Assembly (NCBI GenBank): GCA_021840255.1
Contig: JAKBYX010000017.1
Span: forward strand, 1-39,024
Reading direction: 5' to 3'
Source: Nitrospirota bacterium
GTDB lineage: Bacteria > Nitrospirota > Thermodesulfovibrionia > Thermodesulfovibrionales > JdFR-88
Length of the DNA: 39,024 nt
Part shown: positions 17,464 to 25,008 of the stretch, piece after piece
Position numbering within the stretch: position 1 is the first letter of the stretch
Layout of the letters: each line of letters opens with the position of its first letter
The notes under the pieces: model-generated
Databases searched by the model: none
Told to the model about the DNA's origin: nothing
Seen by the model: only the letters and a program-made list of their open reading frames with translations
Program-made: the position numbers and the translations under genes

Positions 17464-19227
17464 TCATATCTCGGGCCCTATGCTTACATAGATGTGGAAA
17501 GCGGGGCTTGGATCACTGATAGCCCACGCGAAATCCAGCCTCACGGGGCCTACCGGTGAACTCCACCTGATGCCGGTGCCCGCGCCGGACTTCCATTCAG
17601 GCGGGAACTGGCTGAACGCGTTGCCTCCGTCATAAAAGAAGGCCAGGCCCCATTTGCCGTATATCTTCTGCACATATTCAATACTCGCCACCAGAAGGTA
17701 TTTGCCTCCCTCAACAAGGCCAAGGGAGTTTTCAGGCCCCAGAGTCTTGTAGCTGTAACCCCTGATGCTGTTGTCCCCTCCCGCGAAAAAACGGTAGGAC
17801 GCGGGGAGCCTGAGAAAATTATTCACCGCCGTCGCCCCGGCATCTCCGCGCAGTATCAGGCTGCCGAACCCGCCTATCCCGTGTACATATTTAGGCCGGA
17901 GCCTGCCCTGTATAAACGACACGCTGGAAAGCATCGCCTTGGAAGTGCCCACAACATCGGCTATCAGCCGCACTCCCTCGTTGCTGTATAATTCCGCTGT
18001 GGCTTTTTTATAGGTCCATGTGGCGCCCGGCAGGATGAGTTTGTCCGTGGCCGATTCATCGGCGACGGTGAAATACACCCTCTCCACTTCAAAATACAGG
18101 GTCTGGAGCCAGTGCGGGCTTATGGCCCGCGTATAGCTGAATTCGGCAAAGTAGGACTGGCTTGTCTCGATGCTGGTGCTTTCGTGTAAAAATCCGGCGG
18201 TGTAATCCAGGTGGTTTGTGAGTGGATGGTCCAAGGGCACGATGTACCGCCAGATGGCGTTTTGCCTTATCTGCGCCAGCCGCAAGTTCACCTCCATACG
18301 GTGCCCCCTCCTGTTCACCCACCGGTCCAGCCAGTCTATGCGCCCGCGAGGGCCTGTGTCCGTGCCATAGCCCGCCCCAACGGATATCTGGTAGCGCTTT
18401 GCGGCCGTAAGCGTTGCAACTATGGGCACATATAGTCCAACCGCTTTTTTAAGCTCCGGGGCAACCTGGACCATGCTGAAATACTCGCTGCTGCTAAGAG
18501 CGTCCTGGAACGCAACGAGCACGGTGCCGTTATAGGGGTCCCCTTTTTTGAAGGTGATGAACTTCTCCAGGAACCGGCTGCTGAAGATGTTTTTGGTCTG
18601 CATGAATGTAACATCACCGAACCTGAACTGGGGGCCGGTATCGAGATCCAGAAATACCTGCGCCTCATGCCGCTCCGGATAGACCAGGATCTGATGCCGG
18701 GTCATCGTGGCGTTCAAAAAACCGTAATTTGCCGCGATCTCCTGCAGGTTCTGCTTGGCCTTTTCATAGGCCTGCTCGTTAAGGACGCCGCCCTGTTTCA
18801 GGGGGAAGGTCTTTTTGAAATCCTTAAACGGGGCCTGGCTTGCGCCCACGCCTGTAATCTGGAGTTCCAGTTTTGATATCCTGACCGGCTGGCCCGGATC
18901 TATGATGAAAACTGCCTGCCACTGGCCCTCCTCTTTTGCAAGCCGTCTATTTATTTTCGGAGTGTAGAAGCCAAACGGCTGGAGGGCCTCCCGTATCTCC
19001 CCAGTGGCCCTGCCAAAGAGGGTTTTCACCATGTCATCATTCAGTTCCGGGGATTTCCTGAGCTTCTCTATGCTAAGGAAACTTAAGACATTTTTTTTAA
19101 CCGCCCCGCCCACGCCCTGCACCTCTACCTTTACCTGCACCTTCGCGAATGCCGCCCGGGAAAATACGGCAAAAAAAAGGATAAAGACAAAAAACATCAG
19201 CGGGGCGGTAAGGATCCTTCTGTCCAT
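17464..19227 (-). CDS. tamA: Outer-membrane Omp85-family protein TamA
   Basis: TamA is the outer-membrane partner of TamB: N-terminal POTRA domains in the periplasm followed by a 16-strand beta-barrel. The 587-residue product begins with a signal peptide (hydrophobic FFVFILFFAVFSRAAFA, cleaved near residue 28). POTRA-like alpha/beta segments reach to about residue 260, and a barrel follows. The barrel contains the Omp85 signature region SIRGYSYKTLGPE, and FFYDGGNAF near the end. The last strands include SSPVGPVRLDFAWAI and end with IYVSIGPEI. Order, length and tamB linkage are typical. I see no reason to prefer another start; no strong ribosome site is evident. Confidence 0.93.
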   Translation of the reverse strand: MDRRILTAPLMFFVFILFFAVFSRAAFAKVQVKVEVQGVGGAVKKNVLSFLSIEKLRKSPELNDDMVKTLFGRATGEIREALQPFGFYTPKINRRLAKEEGQWQAVFIIDPGQPVRISKLELQITGVGASQAPFKDFKKTFPLKQGGVLNEQAYEKAKQNLQEIAANYGFLNATMTRHQILVYPERHEAQVFLDLDTGPQFRFGDVTFMQTKNIFSSRFLEKFITFKKGDPYNGTVLVAFQDALSSSEYFSMVQVAPELKKAVGLYVPIVATLTAAKRYQISVGAGYGTDTGPRGRIDWLDRWVNRRGHRMEVNLRLAQIRQNAIWRYIVPLDHPLTNHLDYTAGFLHESTSIETSQSYFAEFSYTRAISPHWLQTLYFEVERVYFTVADESATDKLILPGATWTYKKATAELYSNEGVRLIADVVGTSKAMLSSVSFIQGRLRPKYVHGIGGFGSLILRGDAGATAVNNFLRLPASYRFFAGGDNSIRGYSYKTLGPENSLGLVEGGKYLLVASIEYVQKIYGKWGLAFFYDGGNAFSQFPPEWKSGAGTGIRWSSPVGPVRLDFAWAISDPSPAFHIYVSIGPEI

Positions 19228-19345
19228 ATGATTAAAAGTTATTAAGGGGAGGGGTAATTGTCAATCGGATGCTTTTTCCGGGCGGAAATACCCCTTTTCC
19301 CACCTAAGTTCCGCAGCGCCGGTATATTAAACCGGTATATTAAGA

Positions 19346-19492
19346 GTGAAAATCTCATTAAAGGAGGAAATGGAACAACTGACCGGCTCTACCGGCGTGC
19401 CGGTCATCGACGTGGAAGGCATTGTTATCAGGGGCTATGTTCCTTCGGCCATTAGCGCCGCCATTCTTCAAAGGAGAAAGAGCACGGATTAG
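19346..19492 (+). pseudogene. Glutaredoxin-like C-terminal fragment
   Basis: From a GTG at 19346 the frame reads 48 residues, including EEMEQLTGSTGVPVIDVEG and then IVIRGY. This is the second half of a glutaredoxin, with the cis-proline glutathione-binding TGVPV segment and the G-x-x-I-x-G turn. The N-terminal half with the CPYC/CxxC redox site is absent; a stop codon at 19328 closes the frame upstream. An ATG at 19370 preceded by AAGGAGG (19361-19367) offers a 40-residue form. Either it is a deletion remnant or a tiny expressed protein. A 13-base direct repeat (CCGGTATATTAA, twice) sits at the break around 19318-19342. Confidence 0.55.
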
Positions 19493-19497
19493 GGGCC

Positions 19498-19531
19498 AGG
19501 GCCACGCCGGCCCTTCCAGCAGGTTTTTTTT
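19498..19531 (+). terminator. Weak intrinsic terminator after the glutaredoxin fragment
   Basis: AGGGCC (19498-19503) and GGCCCT (19509-19514) form a 6-bp GC stem with a 5-base loop, followed 9 bases later by eight T residues. The T-run is further from the stem than usual. It lies between the plus-strand fragment and the convergent lipoprotein gene. Confidence 0.4.
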
Positions 19532-19611
19532 AAATAGCGTATTACGGCCGCAAGCCTGCGGTAATCTGAAATTGCTGCGGCCAGGATAAAATCATCAAGA
19601 GAAATATATTG

Positions 19612-20208
19612 TCAGCGGCAATATTTCCGCGCCACGTACTCATAAAAGGAATTGTCCCCATAGGACTCCCATTCAGACCATGCGGAATAGTATTTGGGCC
19701 AGATATTCTGCCACCTGCCCTGGTGCGTCCGGCAATTGAGTTCAAAATTATACATGGTGTAGCTGTCGTCCTGGGCATCGTACCTGAGGACATAGGAAAT
19801 AGCGCCGCTGCCCACGGAACTGACCGAGTTCGCGTTAAGATAACATTTGGAGCCGTTATCGCCATCCGCCAGATACTGCCAGCCGGACCCCTTCAGTGAT
19901 TTAAGTACATCTTTCAGGTCCGGGTCCATGGAGGCGGCTTTGGAAAAATCCGCATCCGCTTTTTCCCTGTCCCCGTCCTTTAAATAAGCCAGGCCCCTTC
20001 CCATGTACGAGTATGCGTCATCGGGATCAAATTCGATCGCCTTCGTAAAATCGCTGATACCCTTCCCGTAGTTGTCCGCGGCCATATCGACCCTGCCTCT
20101 TTCGTCATATGCCCTGGCGACGTCCGGCTGGGGCTGGACTGTCGAGCAGCCTAAAAACAGCAAAAGCGGAAACGCCGCCACTATCACCATGGTTTTTTTC
20201 ATTTTCAT
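19612..20208 (-). CDS. Lipoprotein with TPR repeats and a SapE-like C-terminal domain
   Basis: The 198-residue product has a signal peptide ending in a lipobox (LLFLGC, lipidated Cys21), so it should be membrane-anchored and face the periplasm. Residues about 40-100 are two TPR-like helical pairs (DFTKAIEFDPDDAYSYMGRGLAYL and a second). Residues about 108-190 are a Cys-containing beta domain. It starts GWQYLADGDNGSKCYLNANS and includes YTMYNFELNC. This resembles the surface-adhesin protein E type domain found in many small exported proteins. A GGAGAG ribosome site lies 9 bases before the ATG. It is the third gene of an exported cluster, 19 bases after the hydrolase-like gene. Confidence 0.78.
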   Translation of the reverse strand: MKMKKTMVIVAAFPLLLFLGCSTVQPQPDVARAYDERGRVDMAADNYGKGISDFTKAIEFDPDDAYSYMGRGLAYLKDGDREKADADFSKAASMDPDLKDVLKSLKGSGWQYLADGDNGSKCYLNANSVSSVGSGAISYVLRYDAQDDSYTMYNFELNCRTHQGRWQNIWPKYYSAWSEWESYGDNSFYEYVARKYCR

Positions 20209-20227
20209 TCATATCTCTCCGTTGGCA

Positions 20228-21160
20228 TTATTCGTGATACCAGTACTGGATGCCCTTTCTATTGAAAAAATTCTTGATGTGTTTAGCGTCAACAACATAT
20301 CCTCCGGCCTGGGAAATGGCGTCGCCCCGCCTGTCTCCCACGGACCCCGGACGGACCATCGCTACGTGGCCTGGAGCTTTGGGATCCGTATTTTCCCATA
20401 TCGCTATCGCCGGGTGCCCTCCACCAGCCATTTCCTGCGCCATGCGTGCATCAACCCTTTGCCATCCGTGTGCTTTCCCGTTGGCGTTCAGCCAGCCCAC
20501 CAGGTCATTGGCGCGCTCCTCACGGCACTTGTTGCCGTCAATGCAGTCTTCGCGCGCGACAGTGAAATTGCCGTCCGGGCCCACTGCCGACTCGCCGGTG
20601 GGATCATTTTTTATGACCCAGTGCGGTATCTCCGCGCCCATGGCCCTTGTCACGTCCCAGACATAAATATTGCAATAAGTGACTTTCCCCCTTGCATAGC
20701 GCTCCGATTCCGCGACCTTGAACTGCTCGATCACTTTAAAATAATTATAGGCGCTGCGGTTGGAAGCATCGTTTGTTTCAGGGGCGTTTAAAGGCTCCCA
20801 CTGATCGCCCCTGCTGTGGAGCGCTGAGAGGAATCTCTCCCTGGTGTCGAAATCCCGGACCTTGCCCGAATACCCGGCATATTCGTCTTTAAGCCTGTCC
20901 AGCCATTTATCGCAGAATGCCACCTGTGCCCTGTTGTCCAAATCGACATGGCCGCATTGTCCGTCCTGGTTTTTAATTTCCTGTTTCAGCGCGTTCCCCA
21001 GGGCCAGCAATGCAGCCCGCTCATTGAGCAGGCCGGAGCGCTCGGATGCCGGTATCTCCTGCGAAACGGCGGCAGGTTGAGGGAACCCGGCAAGGGCCAT
21101 GCGTGGGGAAAAGGCCACACACAGGGATATTATGATGCCCGCCGCCACTGCCGGTCTCAT
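20228..21160 (-). CDS. Secreted NlpC/P60- or CHAP-like cysteine hydrolase (putative peptidoglycan amidase)
   Basis: From the ATG at 21160 the 310-residue product begins with a signal peptide (MRPAVAAGIIISLCVAF, cleaved near MALA). A helical region with two cysteines follows. The C-terminal half has the order expected of papain-like peptidoglycan hydrolases. A helix starts with the putative nucleophile in YCNIYVWDVTRAMG (Cys163), then GHPAIAIWEN, then GHVAMVRPG (His265). A further polar residue cannot be assigned with certainty. The open frame extends upstream to 21229 and would overlap the TPR gene by 26 bases; neither start has a good ribosome site. The TPR genes on both sides suggest a shared exported complex. 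Confidence 0.68.
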   Translation of the reverse strand: MRPAVAAGIIISLCVAFSPRMALAGFPQPAAVSQEIPASERSGLLNERAALLALGNALKQEIKNQDGQCGHVDLDNRAQVAFCDKWLDRLKDEYAGYSGKVRDFDTRERFLSALHSRGDQWEPLNAPETNDASNRSAYNYFKVIEQFKVAESERYARGKVTYCNIYVWDVTRAMGAEIPHWVIKNDPTGESAVGPDGNFTVAREDCIDGNKCREERANDLVGWLNANGKAHGWQRVDARMAQEMAGGGHPAIAIWENTDPKAPGHVAMVRPGSVGDRRGDAISQAGGYVVDAKHIKNFFNRKGIQYWYHE

Positions 21161-21203
21161 TGCTGCCGCGAGCCATCCGCTTTGGACAGTTTCACTTCCC
21201 CAG

Positions 21204-22448
21204 CTATGGTTTAAACCCGAGGTCCGCATACCTTTTTTGCTTTTCGATCTTATTTACCATCTGCTCGCTTTTGAGCACTGCGAGCCTGTTTCGCTGCTCA
21301 GCCAAAAGGACCTCCTGCGCGCCCTTGTCCCCCTGTCCGCTATCTATCCTGTTCCATAATTGCTGCGTTGCCTCATACGTCTTTTTGTACTCCCTGTCCA
21401 GCTTTTCCCCGTTGCTCTCCAGTTGGCGGAATTGGGGGTCTTCCCTAAGCTGCTTCGGGATCTGTTTAGCGCCTCCATTGTCCGTTTCATGCGGAGCAAA
21501 CACCACGGCCTCTTCATCATGTCCGGCTGTATAGCTGCAGCCCCTGCTGTCATCGAAACAGCGCATTGCCGTCCCTTTAATGGCCTCGATCGTTTCCGCG
21601 TTTGCCGCATTTTCACTTTGCTCTTTCGCGGCCTTCAACTCGTTCATGGCGCTTGTCCTGGCACTGCTGGCCAGCAGACTGTTCAGATTGCCTGTATTGA
21701 TACTGTCCGAGGGAGCAAGTCTAACGGCTTCCCGGTAGGCGGCCTCGGCCGCCAGGGTATTGCCTTGCCTTTCCAACGCAACGCCAAGGTTGTTCCATGC
21801 GCCGGCATCATTGGGGTTGACAAGCAGATATTTTCTGAACATAAACTCAGCCTTTGCATATTCGCCCTTGTTAAGCAGGTTATACGCGTCACTAAAAAGA
21901 TCGGATAATTCCTTTTTCCGCCCATAATCTATTGCCTGGATAAGGTTGTTGCGCGCTCGTGTATAGCCCGGGTCCATCTTAAGGGCCGCGCCGTACCATT
22001 CCTCGGCCGCATCCAGGTTGCCTTCTTTGTAAAATATGATCCCGACATTGTTATAGGCCACAGGCGACGGGCGAAGCCCGATGGATGCCCTGTACTGCCC
22101 TATGGCTTCATCATCCTTTCCCTGCTCCTGGAGGACATATGCCAGGTCAAAACGGTATCCCCACCATTTGGGGTCATACTGCACCGCAATTCGGAATTCC
22201 CTTTCCGCAGCCGCCCAGTTCCCGGCATCCATGTATTGTTTGCCCCAGTTGAAATGCTGCCGTTCGATGTCGTCACGTGAGGGCCCGCTGGGCGCCCTGT
22301 AGTAAGAGTGATAACTGCTATGGCTATATTGCTGCAGGTCTTGAAAACAGGCATTGCCAACTTCGCTGTTCACGCAAAAGGCCATGCCGCGTTCAGCCTG
22401 GGAAATGATCGCAAGAAATGCGAGCATGCACAAAACGGTGCACTTCAT
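21204..22448 (-). CDS. Exported TPR-repeat protein
   Basis: From the ATG at 22448, preceded by a good AGGGAGGAAG ribosome site, the product is 414 residues. A signal peptide (MKCTVLCMLAFLAIISQAERGMA) leads into a Ser/Tyr-rich linker. At least five TPR units follow, at about residues 55-220 (for example WAAAEREFRIAVQYDPKWWG and YAKAEFMFRKYLLVNPNDAG). The remainder is helical, charged, and contains a Cys pair (CFDDSRGC). TPRs mediate protein-protein contact, so this is likely a scaffold in the periplasm. It is the first gene of the three-gene exported cluster. The longer frame up to 22604 is not needed and lacks a ribosome site. Confidence 0.8.
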   Translation of the reverse strand: MKCTVLCMLAFLAIISQAERGMAFCVNSEVGNACFQDLQQYSHSSYHSYYRAPSGPSRDDIERQHFNWGKQYMDAGNWAAAEREFRIAVQYDPKWWGYRFDLAYVLQEQGKDDEAIGQYRASIGLRPSPVAYNNVGIIFYKEGNLDAAEEWYGAALKMDPGYTRARNNLIQAIDYGRKKELSDLFSDAYNLLNKGEYAKAEFMFRKYLLVNPNDAGAWNNLGVALERQGNTLAAEAAYREAVRLAPSDSINTGNLNSLLASSARTSAMNELKAAKEQSENAANAETIEAIKGTAMRCFDDSRGCSYTAGHDEEAVVFAPHETDNGGAKQIPKQLREDPQFRQLESNGEKLDREYKKTYEATQQLWNRIDSGQGDKGAQEVLLAEQRNRLAVLKSEQMVNKIEKQKRYADLGFKP

Positions 22449-22858
22449 ATGGTCTTCCTCCCTGGACGGCCTGTTTCGCCGCACCCCCTTTTTTATAGTT
22501 GATACTATGCATATTTCAAATGGTATTTTCAAGCCGCGGCTGGAAGTGCGCGCAAAGTGCTTATCCCGGCGGTATCGGCCGCTGTTCCGGGGCATTCCGG
22601 CCATGTACGCTGTTCGATGCGGAGATCAACACGGAGATCAACACGGAGATCAACCGTGATTGCAATTTAAAAGATGCAAGGAGTATAATTGCTTTTTGAC
22701 TGGAAAAAGCTTTGGCATTACTGACCGGCCTTGGTAATGTTCGCTGGGTCATCCGCTGCATTCCGGTAGTGTCATAGAGCGCACATCAAATTTTAGAATT
22801 TAAGGAAGAAACCCGCGCGGAAGAAGTCGCTTCCGGCCAGCGGGCTGAGGAAAAAGCC
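22449..22858. other. Non-coding region with short tandem repeats and a hairpin
   Basis: No convincing gene lies in these 410 bases between the divergent TPR gene and the ClC gene. A 12-base unit (GGAGATCAACAC) is repeated nearly three times at 22621-22655. GCTTTTT and AAAAAGC form a 7-bp hairpin at 22691-22710. The region should hold promoters for both flanking genes, but I cannot pick one with confidence. Confidence 0.6.
22621..22655. repeat. 12-bp tandem repeat, about 2.9 copies
   Basis: GGAGATCAACAC occurs at 22621 and 22633, with a third copy from 22645 diverging in its last bases. Copies are otherwise identical, suggesting recent slippage. Confidence 0.8.
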
Positions 22859-24289
22859 ATGATTTTTAAGATCTTGAAAAAGTTCCCCCGGCTGGGACAC
22901 GCCGAAACCCCTTCCAGTCCAGGTTTTGATCCGATGGTCCCCATGCTTCTCGTCGCGGCGGCGGTCGGCTTCGTCGGTTCCCTTGCCGTTGAACTGTTCC
23001 GCACGACGATGTACGCGATCGTCCGCTTCTATTCCTCGCATAACCATCTGGTCGCGGCCGCACGCTCGTTGCCGTTATGGGCACGCATTGCGGTGCCTGC
23101 GATTGCCGGAACCGCAAGCGGACTGGCCATGTGGGCGGGTCATCGCTGGATCAAGCGGCCGCGCGGACCGGAATACATGGAGGCGGTGCAAGTGGCAGAC
23201 GGCGTGCTGCCGCTCGGCCCGAACCTCGTACGGACGGGCTCCTCTCTAATCGGCGTGAGCGGAGGCATTACGATAGGCCGTGAAGGGACCATGATCCAGT
23301 TCGCGTCCCTGGCCTCCTCTGTTATCGGGCGGATCTTTCGTGCCGATGAGTCTCACCGCAGGCTGATCGTGGCATGCGGCGCCGCAGCCGGATTTGCGGG
23401 CGCGTATCATGCCCCGATCGCGGGCACCCTGTTCGTCGCGGAAATCATTTTAGGCGGACTGGCTCTCCGCGAAATAAGCGCGGTCCTGGTCTCGGCCGTT
23501 ATCTCCGAGCTTACCACTGAGGCGCTCTTCTCTTCCGCGCCGCTCTATATTGCGCACACCATACCACAGGTAGGTTTTAATGACCTCTTTAACGCATGCC
23601 TTGTGGGCTTGGCGGCCGGCCTGTTCGGTCCCATATTTTTGTGGCTGCTCAAAACGTCAAACCACCGCTATCAGTCACTGGTCACCTTTTTACCCATGCG
23701 CATGGGCGTGGCCGGGCTTGCCATCGGGCTGCTGTCGACTATGCGGCCTGAGGTCTGGGGCAACGGTTTCAGCGTGATGCAGTCTTTCCTGTCCACTCAT
23801 TGGGCGTTGAGCACGATAGTGGCTGTGTTCCTGCTGCGGCTGGTCGCCGTCACGTGCGCCAGCGCCGCAGGCATACCCGGCGGCGTTCTGACCCCGACTT
23901 TGGTGACCGGCGCCTCACTGGGACTGCTCATCGGCCACACGCTGCTGACACCGTGGGCCGACCATTCCCAGACGCTCTGGATACTGGTGGGCGCGGGCAG
24001 CCTGCTTGCGGCAACCACCCATGCCCCCACGATGTCCGCCATCATGGTTTTTGAGACCACGCACAACTACCATGTGGTGCTTGCAGCTCTTCCTGCTTGC
24101 GTTATCGCATCCGTTATCGGCAGCCTGCTCCGTCACGAGTCGGTCTACACGGAGGCCCTGGGGTTGGGGGAACACGGCTCTGCGGCAGCCGCAGCCGTGC
24201 GCCGGACGATATTGCCCGGCTCCCTGCCATTTCACGTTAGGGCCTCTGGCGGCGCGGCCAACGACACCGAGGGGACAAAAATAGCGTAG
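22859..24289 (+). CDS. ClC-family chloride channel/transporter
   Basis: The 476-residue membrane protein has the ClC double-barrel fold signatures. The gating-glutamate segment is GREGT (E142), inside GVSGGITIGREGTMIQ. Helix H contains HAPIAGTLFVAEI, and the second anion-binding signature is AGIPGGVLTPTLVTGASLG. The GSGIP motif is not recognisable in the usual place. At the internal proton-glutamate position of H+/Cl- antiporters (E203 of E. coli ClC), my alignment by eye gives Ile, so coupling may be absent. No CBS domains follow. A GAGGA ribosome site is near the ATG. Arginine is almost always CGN here, while neighbours favour AGG, which suggests acquisition from elsewhere. Confidence 0.88.
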   Translation: MIFKILKKFPRLGHAETPSSPGFDPMVPMLLVAAAVGFVGSLAVELFRTTMYAIVRFYSSHNHLVAAARSLPLWARIAVPAIAGTASGLAMWAGHRWIKRPRGPEYMEAVQVADGVLPLGPNLVRTGSSLIGVSGGITIGREGTMIQFASLASSVIGRIFRADESHRRLIVACGAAAGFAGAYHAPIAGTLFVAEIILGGLALREISAVLVSAVISELTTEALFSSAPLYIAHTIPQVGFNDLFNACLVGLAAGLFGPIFLWLLKTSNHRYQSLVTFLPMRMGVAGLAIGLLSTMRPEVWGNGFSVMQSFLSTHWALSTIVAVFLLRLVAVTCASAAGIPGGVLTPTLVTGASLGLLIGHTLLTPWADHSQTLWILVGAGSLLAATTHAPTMSAIMVFETTHNYHVVLAALPACVIASVIGSLLRHESVYTEALGLGEHGSAAAAAVRRTILPGSLPFHVRASGGAANDTEGTKIA

Positions 24290-24290
24290 A

Positions 24291-24321
24291 AAGGAACGTC
24301 AATAATTTCGTGATGTTCCTT
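24291..24321 (+). terminator. Hairpin after the ClC gene
   Basis: AAGGAACGTCA and TGATGTTCCTT pair over 11 bp (one G-U) around a 9-base loop, 1 base after the stop codon. There is no T-run, so it is a terminator or 3' stabiliser candidate only. Confidence 0.45.
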
Positions 24322-24570
24322 CAGCCGCTCATAATTCCCGTGACGCAATACTTGTCTCCTTCGCTTGCAAATTTACATGCCAAGCTTGCGAGCCGTACTT
24401 TGCGAAATTAAAACAGATCCGTAGAAGGCGAATTACAGGGCATGACTTGAGCCTCCGGGAAATACCTAAGCGCGTTTGTTGGAAGGGTAACAAACGCCTT
24501 CTGACCGAGTGTGGGAAGGCTTAAAAAATTTGAAACATATCCTTGAGCAAGCTGGTTTTAAGCATAACTC

Positions 24571-24590
24571 TTTGCACTAGCTAGTGCAAA
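24571..24590. repeat. Perfect 20-bp palindrome
   Basis: TTTGCACTAGCTAGTGCAAA is an exact dyad without a spacer. Such a site could bind a dimeric regulator or mark an element end; no adjacent gene explains it. Confidence 0.85.
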
Positions 24591-24863
24591 ATTATGGTTC
24601 CGGTCAAAAAAAAAAAACCATGCCGCCCAGCAATCCCAGCGAAACCCACTATCCCGATTACTTGACCTTGCCGTCAAGATGCTTATTGTAGTGGGAGTGC
24701 AACAAGGATGGAAACTCTTCGGAGATTTCCTTGATGGTATCCCCTTCACCATGGCTTATTCAATTAAAGTCAGGCTTGATGCATACAAGTCCTAGCTGGA
24801 CGGAGAAAACACCAACTGGATGGATAGCTGCAATGCTGTCCTCAAGAACAAGGAGGAGGAAAG

Positions 24864-24937
24864 TGGCGGTGCAGGGAATCGAACCCCGGACACTGCGGAT
24901 ATGAGCCGCATGCTCTAACCGTCTGAGCTACACCGCC
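24864..24937 (-). tRNA. tRNA-Met (CAT)
   Basis: The minus strand folds as a standard 74-nt tRNA. The 7-bp acceptor is GGCGGTG/CACCGCC with discriminator A; the D arm is GCTC/GAGC; the anticodon stem TGCGG/CCGCA carries loop CTCATAT; the T arm has the TTCGATT loop. The anticodon is CAT. G1-C72 pairing and the absence of three G-C pairs in the anticodon stem argue against the initiator, so it is elongator Met; a lysidine-modified tRNA-Ile2 is less likely. CCA is not encoded. Confidence 0.92.
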
Positions 24938-25008
24938 TTATCAAACACTCAGGGCAAAGCAAAACAAATCAAAAACCCTGAATCCGTATTATACCCAAAA
25001 AGCCCTCT

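Larger units (their letters stand above)
24290..24863. other. Non-coding, repeat-bearing region between the ClC gene and tRNA-Met
   Basis: These 574 bases hold no gene I can support. Several short open stretches exist on both strands, but none has a ribosome site plus recognisable protein features. Visible structures are a hairpin after the ClC gene (24291-24321), a perfect 20-bp palindrome (24571-24590) and an A12 run near 24607-24618. The look is that of decayed inserted DNA next to a tRNA gene. Confidence 0.6.

Noticed and set aside
22499-22699. ORF with the peptide EINTEINTEIN
   Set aside because: It only reflects the 12-bp tandem repeat read in frame; there is no ribosome site or intein motif.
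24302-24524. Open stretch of about 70 codons with Cys residues after the ClC gene
   Set aside because: No proper start codon or ribosome site, an equally open alternative frame, and no recognisable family.
24558-24752. Minus-strand ORF across the A12 run
   Set aside because: The translation contains a homopolymer-derived Phe run and the DNA includes the perfect palindrome; nothing supports coding.
24864-24937. Initiator tRNA-fMet or tRNA-Ile2
   Set aside because: G1-C72 pairs and the anticodon stem lacks the three G-C pairs of initiators; Ile2 cannot be fully excluded but elongator Met fits best.
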